From Phycisphaerae bacterium (GTDB lineage Bacteria > Planctomycetota > Phycisphaerae > Tepidisphaerales > Tepidisphaeraceae): a stretch of 64,000 bases of DNA. Positions 36,822-50,243 of the stretch are shown piece after piece. A program made the position numbers and the translations under genes. Location of the stretch: assembly GCA_026004655.1 (NCBI GenBank), contig BPJO01000010.1, forward strand, positions 1 to 64,000, in the 5' to 3' direction. Each line of letters starts with the position of its first letter. The first letter of the stretch is position 1. A model generated the notes under the pieces. The model worked only from the letters and a program-made list of their open reading frames with translations, was not told the origin of the DNA and did no database searches.

Positions 36822-38012
36822 TTACCGCGATAAAAATCGGCCCATCAGTTGATGCCCATGAGAAACGGTTTCTCCTTTAGAAGCTTCGGATTCGTTGTAA
36901 GATCGGGCCCCACCGGGGGACAGACCTGTTCCGCACATTGCAAAAAGCGTGGGGGCGTAACCGTGTTTGCGAGTCGAAATATTGGTCGGATGATCGGGCA
37001 TTACTAAAAGTCGCCATTCGGGGAACGTTTGCAGCTTGTTCAGGACAGGACCGACGATGTGGCGGTCAATAGACTCGATAGCTGCGCACTTGGTCTTCCA
37101 GTCGGCTTGATGGGAAGCTTCGTCCGGAGATTCGATGTGTGAAACCACGATATCAAACCTGTCGAGAGCGTCGCAGGTGGCTTGGCCTTGACCGACATAA
37201 TCGGTGTCATGAAAACTGGTCATTCCCGGGACCTGGAGATTTGTCCAGCCCAGAAGATTCGCCAGTCCACGAAGCAGGTCCACCCCGGTGATCATGGCCC
37301 CTGCATCTACCCCAAAACGCTCGCAAAAGCGCGGCATGGCAGGGGGGTGGCCTTGTCCCCATAACCAGACCTGCGTTGCAGGATTTAATCCACGAGCGGT
37401 TCTGGACTGGTTGACTTCGTGAACGTCAAACATTCGTTGGGATTGCGTCAAAATGCTGCGCAACAACTCGGCCCCTTTTCCCTTAGGAAGATGGTCCGTA
37501 ACAGGTTCGTCCAGCATCTCATGCGGAGGTTTGGTCTGGACATCAAACGTGTCGGGAGACCCGCGATAGATCATCAGGTTGCGGTATGAGACGCCGGTAT
37601 GAAACTCGATACCGGGGACTTGGATCGTCCGTGAGAGGTCGCGAATCATGATAGCGGCTTCGGAATCGCTGATCCCCCCGGCCGAGTGATCTTTCATGAC
37701 CCCATCGATCACCGTAACCAGGTTGCATCGAAATACCCAGTCGCTGGGGGATAATCGGATGCTCTGTGCAGCGGCTTCGAGTGGGGCGCGTCCGGTGTGA
37801 TACACCGCAGGGTCATACCCCAGAAGAGACATCGTGGCTACGTCCGATCCGGATTCGAATCCCTCCGGGACCGTTTTTGCGGTTCCGATCACGCCTTGAC
37901 GGGCCACTTGGTCCATATTGGGTGTATTAGAAGCCTCTAGCGGGGTTTTTCCCTGCAACACATCCAACCCGTCATCCGCAGCACCGTCGGGAATGATAAT
38001 CGCGTATTTCAC
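36822..38012 (-). CDS. ApgM-type cofactor-independent phosphoglycerate mutase family protein
   Basis: A 396-residue alkaline-phosphatase-fold protein. It opens MKYAIIIPDGAADDGLDVLQGKTPLEASNTPNMD, with the metal-binding DGAAD motif, then SLLGYDP, DHSAGGISD, and late VSHIESPDEASHQ and MPDHPTNISTRKHG carrying metal-site residues. ApgM enzymes interconvert 3- and 2-phosphoglycerate. Its position 41 bp downstream of hom suggests another role: ApgM-like proteins clustered with homoserine dehydrogenase have been proposed to act as a substitute homoserine kinase. Confidence 0.85.
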   Translation of the reverse strand: MKYAIIIPDGAADDGLDVLQGKTPLEASNTPNMDQVARQGVIGTAKTVPEGFESGSDVATMSLLGYDPAVYHTGRAPLEAAAQSIRLSPSDWVFRCNLVTVIDGVMKDHSAGGISDSEAAIMIRDLSRTIQVPGIEFHTGVSYRNLMIYRGSPDTFDVQTKPPHEMLDEPVTDHLPKGKGAELLRSILTQSQRMFDVHEVNQSRTARGLNPATQVWLWGQGHPPAMPRFCERFGVDAGAMITGVDLLRGLANLLGWTNLQVPGMTSFHDTDYVGQGQATCDALDRFDIVVSHIESPDEASHQADWKTKCAAIESIDRHIVGPVLNKLQTFPEWRLLVMPDHPTNISTRKHGYAPTLFAMCGTGLSPGGARSYNESEASKGETVSHGHQLMGRFLSR

Positions 38013-38053
38013 GTTTCGTCCTGACTCGAAATTTCCAAATCTTGACCCGATTT

Positions 38054-39364
38054 TTAGGCAAACTCTTTGGGTACATCGACGATCCGAAGACAGACCGTCG
38101 GCGATTTTATCGTCGCAAGGGCATCAATCTCTTTCAAGGCTGCTTGAATATCTCCCTCCGTGGCACGATGCGTCACTACAACAACGGGGACTACGCTCAC
38201 ATCTTCTTCACTTTCCTTTTGGGAAACCCCCGAGAGGGAAATATGGTGCTTGCCCAAGGCCGCAGTAATATCGGCAAACACACCCGGCACGTCGGCGGCT
38301 GAAACACGCAAGTAATACCGTGATCGTAGTTGTTCAAAGGGCAAAACTCGAGCAGGCTCGAGTTGACCGGGATAAATGTTCAGCCGTGCAAATGTGTGGG
38401 GAATGATTCCCAGTGCAACACCCAGTATGTCGGCGACTACCGCACTGGCTGTGGGCATTTGTCCCGCACCTCGACCATAGAAGAACTGATGCCCGATCGC
38501 ATGACCGTACAAACTGATGGCGTTAAACGCGCCGTTAACATCCGCTAGTAGTTCGCCGTGATGGACCAGTGTCGGATGAACACGCAATGACAACGAATCA
38601 CCCACCCGTTCAGCGATTCCCAACAGTTTGATCGCGTATCCCAATTCTTCAGCAAATCGGATATCGTCGGCTTGCAGGGTATCGATCCCGGTGATGTGGA
38701 TGTCACGTTCATTGACTTGGCAGTTAAACGCCAGCGATGCCAGGATAGCCAGCTTTTGGGCCGAATCACGACCGTTGACATCCAGTGTCGGGTCGGCTTC
38801 GGCATATCCTAGCTTCTGCGCTTCGGACAACGCCTGTGAATAGGTCTGACCCTTTTCCGTCATTTGGGTCAGAATGTAGTTACAGGTTCCATTGATAATA
38901 CCGGTCAAGGAATCGATTCGGTTGCTCAAAAGACCGCGGGTAAGGGCATCAATGATCGGAATACCCCCTGCACAGCTAGCTTCAAATCCGATCGAAACCC
39001 CGTGTTTTTTGGCTAGAGGAAACAGGTGATTTCCGCGGGCAGCCAACAGGGCTTTATTGGCAGTAACAATATGCTTGCCGGACCGGATGGCTTCATTAAT
39101 CGGGCTTTCGGCACCCAGACCTCCCATGACTTCCACGACGATTTTCACCCTCGGATCGGATACCGCCCGGGTTGTGTCCGTATGAAGGTTGTAAGTCTTT
39201 GCCAGATCAGCATTTTTGTTTACATCCCGACAGACCACATGACACACCTCGAACCGCAGGCCCGTGCGACGCTCCAGCAAATCCTGCTGTTCCGACAGGA
39301 TCGCCAACACGCCCCTGCCTACCACTCCCGAGCCCAATAACGCAATTCCCACAGGTTCATTCAT
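38054..39364 (-). CDS. hom: Homoserine dehydrogenase
   Basis: A 436-residue enzyme with an N-terminal Rossmann motif (LLGSGVVGRGVLAIL), the catalytic domain EASCAGGIPIIDALTRGLLSNRIDSLTGIINGTCNYILTQM, the DPTLDVNGRDSAQKLAILA signature and a C-terminal ACT domain (YYLRVSAADVPGVFADITAALGKHHISL) for feedback control, usually by threonine. It reduces aspartate semialdehyde to homoserine. It lies 41 bp upstream of apgM on the same strand; thrB and thrC are not in the window. Confidence 0.95.
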   Translation of the reverse strand: MNEPVGIALLGSGVVGRGVLAILSEQQDLLERRTGLRFEVCHVVCRDVNKNADLAKTYNLHTDTTRAVSDPRVKIVVEVMGGLGAESPINEAIRSGKHIVTANKALLAARGNHLFPLAKKHGVSIGFEASCAGGIPIIDALTRGLLSNRIDSLTGIINGTCNYILTQMTEKGQTYSQALSEAQKLGYAEADPTLDVNGRDSAQKLAILASLAFNCQVNERDIHITGIDTLQADDIRFAEELGYAIKLLGIAERVGDSLSLRVHPTLVHHGELLADVNGAFNAISLYGHAIGHQFFYGRGAGQMPTASAVVADILGVALGIIPHTFARLNIYPGQLEPARVLPFEQLRSRYYLRVSAADVPGVFADITAALGKHHISLSGVSQKESEEDVSVVPVVVVTHRATEGDIQAALKEIDALATIKSPTVCLRIVDVPKEFA

Positions 39365-39584
39365 GCATCTTCCCTTTCAGGAACCTGCGAATGTAGAGAT
39401 TGTTCGCTCGTTGGCAACTATCAATGATCCTCGTGATAGACGACTCATCACTCTTTTTTCCCGAACTTCCGAAAAATATTCAAATATTCACAACAGGCAC
39501 ACCAACCCTTTGCGCATCTAGACGATACATACACAAGTGAATGTGGTCGATTCATCCACGAGCCATGCAAGCAAGGAGGCCATG

Positions 39585-42134
39585 ATGCTCGACAATTCTT
39601 CAGGGACGGTCTTACGCTTTCCTGACCCCAAACGGGTCGATCTTCACGTCCACACGCTAGCTAGTTCGGTCGCAGGCGAAGCGGCCTTGAACGCGATCGA
39701 TTGTCCTGAATGCTTTTCAACCCCTGATGATGTGGTGAAACAGGCCCGACGCAGAGGCATGGATTTTGTCTGTATCACGGACCATGACACGATTGACGGG
39801 GCTTTATCGCTGGGTCCGCGATCGGATCTGATCGTCGGCGAGGAACTGACCGTTCGTTTTCCGGAAGACCGATGCTGTTTTCATTTGCTGCTGTACGGGA
39901 TTGACATCACCCACCATCAGATTCTGGAAAACCTTCGAGACGATGTTTATCAGGTGGCTGATTACATCGAAAAGCATCAAATCGCTCACTCGGTGGCGCA
40001 CCCGCTGTATAGGCAGAACGACCGATTGACCCGTTGGCACCTCGAGAGGCTTTTGTTGCTGTTCAAAGGATTTGAAGTGTTGAACGGCGCTCATAGTCCT
40101 CTGCATCGAGAAAACATCGAATCCGTCCTCAATAATCTCACCCGTCAGCAAATCGCCGAACTGGCGGATGCTCATAAAATAATCCCCAAGTGGCCTGAAC
40201 CTTGGTTCAAAACCCGGACCGCTGGCAGCGACGATCATGGACTACTTAATATCGGTCGAACCTGGACCGAGTTTCCCGGCGAAGTAACCAGTATCAGTGA
40301 AATCCTCGAATGTCTGCGTACCGGCGCATGTCAACCCGGTGGTGAAGCAGGTTCATCCATCAAACTCGCTCATCAATTTTACAGTGTCGGGGTGAAGTAT
40401 TATTCCAGAAAACGAGTCGACCGCTCTTGCCGGTCTGACCCGTCCCAGATCGTCTGGTCCTTGCTGGCGGGAGAAAATCAGCAAAAGATATCCAAACTTC
40501 ACTGGTTCGGGTCCAATTTTCGTCACAAGTTTCAAAGCCTAACCCGAAGCATAGGCTTGGCCCGATCACACCCCAGTTCCACTCCCGCATCCGGGACGAC
40601 GTTCTTGTCGCAGGCCTTCTTGAACAGTGTCCGTAAAAACCTGGCCCGATATCCCGGAATGACCCAGATGCTCCAACAAGGTCTTCCACCCCTAGCCGCC
40701 CATCAGGACGCGTTCGAATTGATCTCGGATATCAATCGCGACCTTTTACAAACAATCACGGATACGGCTTGCAAACAATTCAATAACGGATCCATCCTGA
40801 GCCTGTTCGATGCAATGAGTCGGATCGTTGCGCAACAGTTTTTTCTCTGGCCTTATTATTTTGCGCTGTTTCATCAGAACAAAGAACGCCCTTGGATGAA
40901 TCAATTGACCCGGATAAATCCTGACATGCGTCCTCACACGCTTCGGGTCGGACTCTTTACCGATACTCTCGATGAGATCAACGGGGTGGCCCGATTCATC
41001 CGGGATATAGCACACCAGGCGGGATTACGGGGCTGTCATCTGACTGTTCATACCAGCGTTCCAGAACTCAAATACACTGTTCCCGGACGGGTGAACTTTA
41101 AGCCGTTGCTCAGTCGCCCCATGCCCTTTTATCCCAACCTGACTTTGAACATTCCGCCGGCTCTGGAAATTATGGAATACGCGGACCGCCAACAGTATGA
41201 CATTGTTCATTGTTCCACCCCGGGGCCGATGGGATTGTGTGGATGGTTGGTCAGTCGGATGCTGAGAGTTCCCTTGGCTACGACCTATCACACGGATTTC
41301 CCAAGTTATATCGAGCACCTGACCGGGGATCATCGGTTTGTCCAGATCACCCGAAGCTTCATGAAATGGTTTTATTCCGGTGCTTCGGTCGTGTTCAGTC
41401 GTTCACAAGGGTATCGAAATATTCTGAAAAACCTGGGCTGTCCTGAAACATCTCTGAAAAGCATCATCCCCGGAATCAATACCGACATTTTCAAACCTAC
41501 GGATCGGATGTCATCCGATCACCCCAGCCCGGACCACCCGAACCCCTACAGGTTGCTTTACGTCGGGAGAATCAGCGTCGAGAAGAATCTCCCGTTTTTA
41601 GTTCAGGTCTACAAAAAGTTGTGCATAGAACGTCAAGATGTCGAACTAGTTGTAGCAGGGGAAGGTCCTTATGCTTCGGAAATGAGGCAAAGCCTCGACG
41701 GGCTACCCGTTTGTTTCACCGGGCCACTGACCGATGAACAACTGGTGCCCCTGTATAACAGTTGTGACCTGTTTTTATTCCCATCCCGGACAGATACGCT
41801 CGGTCAGGTTGTCATGGAAGCCCAGGCATGCGGGTTGCCTGCGATCGTTTCAGATCAAGGCGGACCTTGCGAAATCGTCGTCCATGATCTGACCGGACTG
41901 GTGTTGCCTGTCGATCAGCCCCAACTCTGGGTTGATGCAATTCAACGAATCCTAGATTGTCCGGAACAACGGGAGCGTTTCGGACGTATCGCGGTGAGTC
42001 GTTCTGCTCGATATTCCCTGTCGAACACCTTCGACGCGTTCTGGATGGAACATTTCCGAGTACTCCGGCCGGAATCCGAGCCGGTTGCGCCTATTCACCT
42101 GCCCGCAGGTTCCCGACAGACTCTTTCGGTCTGA
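39585..42134 (+). CDS. Fusion of a PHP metal-dependent phosphoesterase and a GT4 glycosyltransferase
   Basis: An 849-residue protein. Residues about 10-270 form a PHP domain: VDLHVHTLASS, VCITDHDTIDG, SVAHPLYRQ, TAGSDDHGLLNIG. Residues about 450-830 form a GT-B glycosyltransferase of family 4: RVGLFTDTLDEINGVARFI, ATTYHTDFPSYIEHL, LLYVGRISVEKNLPFL, and FPSRTDTLGQVVMEAQACGLPAIVSDQGGPCEIV with the conserved E(x7)E. It probably makes a glycan or glycolipid. The ATG at 39585 has GGAGG 5 bases upstream; the GTG at 39537 is disfavoured. The 3' end overlaps the convergent hydrolase by 40 bp. Confidence 0.85.
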   Translation: MLDNSSGTVLRFPDPKRVDLHVHTLASSVAGEAALNAIDCPECFSTPDDVVKQARRRGMDFVCITDHDTIDGALSLGPRSDLIVGEELTVRFPEDRCCFHLLLYGIDITHHQILENLRDDVYQVADYIEKHQIAHSVAHPLYRQNDRLTRWHLERLLLLFKGFEVLNGAHSPLHRENIESVLNNLTRQQIAELADAHKIIPKWPEPWFKTRTAGSDDHGLLNIGRTWTEFPGEVTSISEILECLRTGACQPGGEAGSSIKLAHQFYSVGVKYYSRKRVDRSCRSDPSQIVWSLLAGENQQKISKLHWFGSNFRHKFQSLTRSIGLARSHPSSTPASGTTFLSQAFLNSVRKNLARYPGMTQMLQQGLPPLAAHQDAFELISDINRDLLQTITDTACKQFNNGSILSLFDAMSRIVAQQFFLWPYYFALFHQNKERPWMNQLTRINPDMRPHTLRVGLFTDTLDEINGVARFIRDIAHQAGLRGCHLTVHTSVPELKYTVPGRVNFKPLLSRPMPFYPNLTLNIPPALEIMEYADRQQYDIVHCSTPGPMGLCGWLVSRMLRVPLATTYHTDFPSYIEHLTGDHRFVQITRSFMKWFYSGASVVFSRSQGYRNILKNLGCPETSLKSIIPGINTDIFKPTDRMSSDHPSPDHPNPYRLLYVGRISVEKNLPFLVQVYKKLCIERQDVELVVAGEGPYASEMRQSLDGLPVCFTGPLTDEQLVPLYNSCDLFLFPSRTDTLGQVVMEAQACGLPAIVSDQGGPCEIVVHDLTGLVLPVDQPQLWVDAIQRILDCPEQRERFGRIAVSRSARYSLSNTFDAFWMEHFRVLRPESEPVAPIHLPAGSRQTLSV

Positions 42135-43348
42135 ACCACTGCATTCGATTTAGAGTTCAACACGAAATCCACTACATCTTTTATAACAGTAGGATCGTCT
42201 AGTACTTCATTATGGGTTCCAACCACAAACTTGGACCACCGGGGAAAAAAAGCCTTTTCATACAGTTTTCGACCTTGTTCAAACGGGATAATTTCATCAT
42301 GAAAACCGTGAATCACCATGACGGGTCGCGGCCACACTGCTTGAACCCTGTTCCCCGGATTGACCTCAAACAAGTTGTATCCGCTATGCAAACAAGCCAT
42401 CGGCATGGCCAAATAACGTGTCAACAGGTTCAGAGGAAAAATCATGTATCGATCTGAAATATAACGACTTAAATCAACCAATGAGCTAAAACATCCGATC
42501 ACCACCACACCATCAATCCGCGGGTCGCTGGCTGTAGCCTCGATCGCTGAAGCCCCTCCCATGCTCGCTCCGACAACGATCAATCGGTGCGATTCGTCCG
42601 GAAAGTGACTCTTTAAATAGTCAACCGCCCCAATTACGTCCTGCCATTCGCTAGCACCGAAGGTGGAAAGTTGTCCTCCAGAAGAACCATGCGCGCGAAG
42701 GTCGATCGTTAGAACATGAACCCCCGCGTCGTGCAGCATTCGTAGCATGGTCCAGGCACTTGCCTTACTCGCACCTAAACCATGGCAAAGCACTACGGTG
42801 GTCGTCGAAAACGATTTTGACGGAATCCACCAACCTGCAATATGGATCCCGTCCGGGGTCCGAAAACCGATTGTTTCATAGTCAAGATTCAGCACGCCTG
42901 CAGGTGAATCTACCGACATCGACACAACCTTCGGACGGTAGACCATGACCGCGCTCATCACCCAAGGCAAAGTAAAACCGGCAAACAGCATCACCCTAAG
43001 CCCATGGATCCCCCATCGCCAGAATGATCGGTAACCGGCATTGTGGTCCGGCGTGAGCTTGCGAACCCCGATTCTCAGAATCCAATCCATGCCTTTCAGC
43101 AATAGTATCAACGAAACCCCCCAATAAATTGCAAGCCCGACCTGTGCATATGACATCGTTCCTCCCGTCGATGCCACGTACACCCCCAGCACAGCCCCCG
43201 TCAGAATGATTCCACTGATCCATGCGGTGATTATCGTTCGTTTTAAACGCAAGCCGCCTCGGAGCAGAAATACGCTCAGCGAACAGACCGGCAAAACGGC
43301 ATAAACCCCGCGAAGAATCAAGGATGCGATCATCAACACGCTAGTCAT
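42095..43348 (-). CDS. Membrane-anchored alpha/beta hydrolase
   Basis: A 417-residue protein. Residues 1-150 carry four to five hydrophobic segments (SLILRGVYAVLPVCSLSVFL, ITAWISGIILTGAVLGVYVA). The rest is an alpha/beta hydrolase: VLCHGLGASKASAWTML (oxyanion loop), VVGASMGGASAIEA (nucleophile elbow, Ser in GASMGG), MVIHGFHDEIIPFEQG (Asp region) and GTHNEVL (His). It resembles BEM46/Abhd-type hydrolases. The substrate is unknown. Its end overlaps the PHP-GT4 gene by 40 bp. Confidence 0.8.
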   Translation of the reverse strand: MTSVLMIASLILRGVYAVLPVCSLSVFLLRGGLRLKRTIITAWISGIILTGAVLGVYVASTGGTMSYAQVGLAIYWGVSLILLLKGMDWILRIGVRKLTPDHNAGYRSFWRWGIHGLRVMLFAGFTLPWVMSAVMVYRPKVVSMSVDSPAGVLNLDYETIGFRTPDGIHIAGWWIPSKSFSTTTVVLCHGLGASKASAWTMLRMLHDAGVHVLTIDLRAHGSSGGQLSTFGASEWQDVIGAVDYLKSHFPDESHRLIVVGASMGGASAIEATASDPRIDGVVVIGCFSSLVDLSRYISDRYMIFPLNLLTRYLAMPMACLHSGYNLFEVNPGNRVQAVWPRPVMVIHGFHDEIIPFEQGRKLYEKAFFPRWSKFVVGTHNEVLDDPTVIKDVVDFVLNSKSNAVVQTERVCREPAGR

Positions 43349-43369
43349 CTGCCGTCAAATGTCGGTTTA

Positions 43370-44155
43370 CTACCAGGATTCATTCGATTTTTGCAGAAAT
43401 GTGAAAAAGCACATCTGCTCAAGTCCGTCCCGAACCCCACGCAGAAGGAAAAGCTTATAAAACCATGCCAGGTCTTGTTCCGACGGATCGAACAAGACCG
43501 CTGATTCTTCTCCAACAACTTCTTCCGGGCTGGTTCCCATCACATCTTCTGCGAGAAAAGCAATGTTCATTTCATAAACCGTTTGTGTGGAAAGAGCACA
43601 CACGCCCCGTTCTCTGACCAGATCACGAAACCATCTTTCCTCGAGCCGGATCTGATCGGCTTTATGAAGTAGTTGTTGGTAGGTCTTGGTTTTTTCATCC
43701 ATTTCCGACGGATCAACCCAACGATGCTCCTCACGGGCGTTTTCAAGCATTGCGTCAAAATGCGACTGAAGACGCTGGTAAAATACTGCGACCTGTTCAC
43801 CTTCAAGCCAGCGAAGAATCATCGCTTCTCCGGGACGACGATAAATGTGGTAGTCGTTGGTGGAAAGATCGTAAGTCCTGTATGCATTCAAAACTTGTCC
43901 TGCCAGTTCGGTCTGGTCGGGAGGAATGACGGGCAGTGATGGTTCCGCAATGGATTTTTCAAGTCGGGCCATTCCGCGTTGGACTTCTCGTGCAGTGTCC
44001 CCTGAGAGGGTGGGAAGAATAACGGCATCGAACTTGCGGCACCCCTCAAACACGGCCGCAATCTCGGCGTAAAGCCTGAATTGATTCAACTCCTCGGACA
44101 CCCGGGTAAAAACGTCATCGGACTGTTCCTTCGCGTCATCGTCGCGCATATCCAT
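43370..44155 (-). CDS. Conserved-looking protein of unknown function
   Basis: A 261-residue, mostly helical, acidic protein with no signal peptide or membrane segment. Distinct stretches are FRLYAEIAAVFEGCRKFDAVILP, YDLSTNDYHIYRRPGEAMI, LEERWFRDLVRERGV and LAWFYKLFLLRGVRDGLEQMCFF. I do not recognise a family. It lies 21 bp downstream of the hydrolase gene's coding strand partner region and divergent from groEL1, with the TGTCA palindromes in between. Confidence 0.65.
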   Translation of the reverse strand: MDMRDDDAKEQSDDVFTRVSEELNQFRLYAEIAAVFEGCRKFDAVILPTLSGDTAREVQRGMARLEKSIAEPSLPVIPPDQTELAGQVLNAYRTYDLSTNDYHIYRRPGEAMILRWLEGEQVAVFYQRLQSHFDAMLENAREEHRWVDPSEMDEKTKTYQQLLHKADQIRLEERWFRDLVRERGVCALSTQTVYEMNIAFLAEDVMGTSPEEVVGEESAVLFDPSEQDLAWFYKLFLLRGVRDGLEQMCFFTFLQKSNESW

Positions 44156-46116
<1,961 letters not shown>

Positions 46117-46238
46117 ACCAACGGGCGATTCGTCATAAACACCGGAAAGTCGATACCCGACCCGGATGCTGGAAACGTATGAATCGTCTCATGTGAATTG
46201 AGTTGCTAAATTATTGTGGATACGAGGTGAAAAAAACT

Positions 46239-46529
46239 ATGAAACTGAAACCCCTGTATGATCGAGTTGTTGTAAAACCGGCTGAAGCTGAAGAAAAAAC
46301 CCCGTCCGGGATTCTGCTGCCCGACACTGCCAAGGAAAAACCGACCCGCGGCAAAATTGTTGCGGTGGGATCCGGCAAGTTGGATAAAAACACCGGAAAA
46401 GTGCATCCCTTGAACGTATCCGTCGGGGACGTGGTGTATTACGGGAAGTATTCAGGAACGGAAGTCGAAGTCGACGGAGAAAAGCTGGTCATTGTCCGCG
46501 AAAGCGATCTGTTAGGTGTCGCAGAGTAA
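46239..46529 (+). CDS. groES: Co-chaperonin GroES
   Basis: A 96-residue protein with [21 protein letters not shown], the mobile loop [19 protein letters not shown], and the closing [30 protein letters not shown]. It caps the GroEL ring. The ATG at 46239 matches the family start; the ATG 12 codons upstream does not. It lies between the two groEL genes, and can serve either. Confidence 0.96.
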   Translation: MKLKPLYDRVVVKPAEAEEKTPSGILLPDTAKEKPTRGKIVAVGSGKLDKNTGKVHPLNVSVGDVVYYGKYSGTEVEVDGEKLVIVRESDLLGVAE

Positions 46530-46634
46530 GGGCGATTGGTGTTGTGTCTGATAGGTTTTGCCAGGCACCGACACTCAAAAACTTTTGTGTGGTAAAAGCA
46601 GAACACTGAAACACCAAGAAATCGGAGCATCATC

Positions 46635-48264
46635 ATGGCTGCCAAACAAATGTCATTCGAAAACGACGCCCGTCAGGAGATCGCGTCCGGGTTGTCGCAG
46701 CTGGCCAAAGCTGTAAAAGCGACCCTTGGCCCCCGCGGGCGGAACGTCATTCTTCATAAGTCGTTCGGTTCACCTCGGATCACCAAGGACGGGGTGACGG
46801 TCAGCAAAGAGATCGAATTGCCCCAGCCGTTCGAGAACATGGGCGCTAAACTGGTGAACACCGTGGCTTCTAAAACCGGTGACAAAGCCGGTGATGGAAC
46901 CACCACTTCGGTGGTCCTGGCTGAGGCGATCTATCTCGAAGGACTGAAATATGTCACATCAGGCGCGCTGAATCCGGTGACCGTTCAACGGGGTATTCTC
47001 AAAGCCACCGAGGTGGCTTGTGATGCCATCAGCAAGCTCGCCAAACCCGTGAAGGGGCATGACGACTACAAGAAAGTCGCCACCATTTCGGCCAACGGTG
47101 ATGAGCACATTGGTACTCTGATGGCTGACGCGATGGAAAAGGTCGGTAAAGAAGGAGTGATCACCGTCGATGAAGGTAAAGGGACCGAATCGGTGCTGGA
47201 GTACACCGAAGGGATGCAATTCGATAAGGGATATCTTTCGCCCTATTTTCTGACCAATCCCAGCACCCTCGAAGCTGTTCTCGAGGATGCTTATATCCTT
47301 CTGTACGAGAAAAAGATCAGCAATCTTGCGGATCTGCTTCCCCTACTGAACAAGATTGTCACCAGCGGTAAACCGTTGCTGATCGTGGCTGAGGACGTCG
47401 AAGCCGAAGCACTGGCAGCGCTGGTGGTGAACAAGCTTCGGGGTATTCTCAAGGTCTGCGCGGTGAAATGTCCCGGTTTTGGTGATCGACGCAAGGCCAT
47501 CATGGGTGATCTTGCGGTGGTGACCGGTGGTCAGTTCATCAGTGAAGACCTGGGGATCAAGCTCGAAAACGTCGAGATCGAGCATCTGGGACGTGCCAAA
47601 CGGGTCGTGGTCGACAAAGACAGCACCCTGATCGTCGAAGGCGCAGGCACGAAGAAGGAGATTGCCGCACGGGCGGATCAGATCCGGACTCAGATCGAAA
47701 AGACCACCTCGGATTACGACCGTGAAAAGCTCCAAGAGCGCTTGGCGAAGCTGACTGGCGGCGTGGCTGTCATTCGGGCCGGGGCAAACACCGAAACCGA
47801 AATGAAAGAACGCAAAGACCTGATCGACGATGCCCTCCATGCGGTCCGCGCCGCTGCAGAGGAAGGTGTGGTCCCCGGCGGGGGAGTGGCGTTCCTCCGA
47901 GCCATCGAAGCCGTCGAAGCCGCTCGTAGCAAGGCCAAGGGTGATGAGAAGGTCGGTTTCGATATTCTGATCGAAGCGCTCAAGGCCCCGGCCCGTCAGA
48001 TCGCCGACAATGCCGGGGAAGACGGAGAAGTCGTCGTAGCGACCATCCTCGAAAAGACCGGATCGTTCGGCTACAACGCTGCAACCGGCGAGTACGGCGA
48101 TATGTACAAGTTCGGAATCATTGACCCCGGCCAAGGTCAACAAGACAGCGCTGCAGAATGCTGCTTCGGTTTCGGCTCTGGCGCTGACAACCGATGTGCT
48201 AATCACCGAACTGAAGGAAAAAGACGGGAAACCGACCAATCTTGTCGCAAACGCGGTGGCCTGA
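46635..48264 (+). CDS. groEL: Chaperonin GroEL, copy 2 (C-terminal frame broken)
   Basis: A second chaperonin: [71 protein letters not shown]. The frame is lost after IDPG near 48127: in the annotated frame it ends QDSAAECC..., but the next frame reads [29 protein letters not shown]...NLVANAVA to 48264. Removing one C from CCCC restores the family C-terminus. The restored protein lacks a GGM tail, unlike copy 1, which suggests a specialised or mixed-substrate role. A terminator follows. Confidence 0.92.
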
Positions 48265-48347
48265 TGCGGGACCGTTTGATGTTCGGGAAAGGTCCTTGAA
48301 ACGACCGTTCCGGAAACATAAAACCGAGTAAAAAGCTTATGCCCCGA

Positions 48348-48394
48348 GGCACGGAGACACGGACCGAGAAATCGAATCGTGTTTCCGTGCCTTT
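48348..48394 (+). terminator. Rho-independent terminator after groEL2
   Basis: GGCACGGAGACACG (48348-48361) pairs with CGTGTTTCCGTGCC (48378-48391): 14 bp with one G-U pair and a 16-base loop, then TTT. It separates groEL2 from dnaJ. Confidence 0.75.
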
Positions 48395-48446
48395 CGACGG
48401 TTGATGAGCTGTTTCCCCGGGCAAACGAGTATCGCATCCGTTTTGA

Positions 48447-49609
<1,163 letters not shown>

Positions 49610-49662
49610 GGTACGAACACCCATTTGCGGAGATGGTCTTAACTTGCCAACAGGAAAATACC

Positions 49663-50211
49663 ATGAGCGAAAATGTCAAAAACCAATCAGAAGAAGTCAC
49701 TCAGACGTCCGAGTTGTCAACGCCCCCATCTGCAGGGGATGAGCGATCCGAGATCGAGAATCTGCGAGCCGAGAAAAACGCCCTTTTTGAAAAACTCGCT
49801 CGTACGCAGGCCGATTTCACCAACGCACGCAAACGACTCGAAGCCGATCTTCAGAACCGCATCCAATACGAACTGTCGAAGCTCATTGAAAGTCAGTTAC
49901 CTCTGATCGATAATCTCGAGCGGGCCATTCAGGTCGATCCGTCCAGTGCCGATACTGCGACGGTCCTTCAAGGCGTCCAGTTGGTCCATGACCAGTGGCT
50001 TGACCTGCTTAAACGGTTTGGTGTTCAGCCCGTATCGCCCAAGCCGGGAGATGCTTTTGATCCGAGCAAACATCAGGCGGTCATGCAGGAACCCAGCGAC
50101 TATCCGGAAGGAACCATTTCCCGTCTGGCACAAACCGGTTACGCGTTGAATGACAAGTTGATCCGTTCCGCTTTGGTGGTAGTGTCCAAAGGCAGAGCGG
50201 ATCAGCAATAA
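49663..50211 (+). CDS. grpE: Nucleotide exchange factor GrpE
   Basis: A 182-residue protein. A long N-terminal coiled coil (EIENLRAEKNALFEKLARTQADFTNARKRLE) leads to the GrpE core (QLPLIDNLERAIQVD, LLKRFGVQPVSPKPGDAFDPSKHQAVMQEPS) and the beta domain (TISRLAQTGYALNDKLIRSALVVVSKG). It releases ADP from DnaK. The ATG at 49663 has AGGA 8 bases upstream; an earlier ATG would extend into the dnaJ end. It follows dnaJ by 53 bp. Confidence 0.94.
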   Translation: MSENVKNQSEEVTQTSELSTPPSAGDERSEIENLRAEKNALFEKLARTQADFTNARKRLEADLQNRIQYELSKLIESQLPLIDNLERAIQVDPSSADTATVLQGVQLVHDQWLDLLKRFGVQPVSPKPGDAFDPSKHQAVMQEPSDYPEGTISRLAQTGYALNDKLIRSALVVVSKGRADQQ

Positions 50212-50243
50212 TCACACATGCGGACCCTAGTTCAGGAGTTGAT

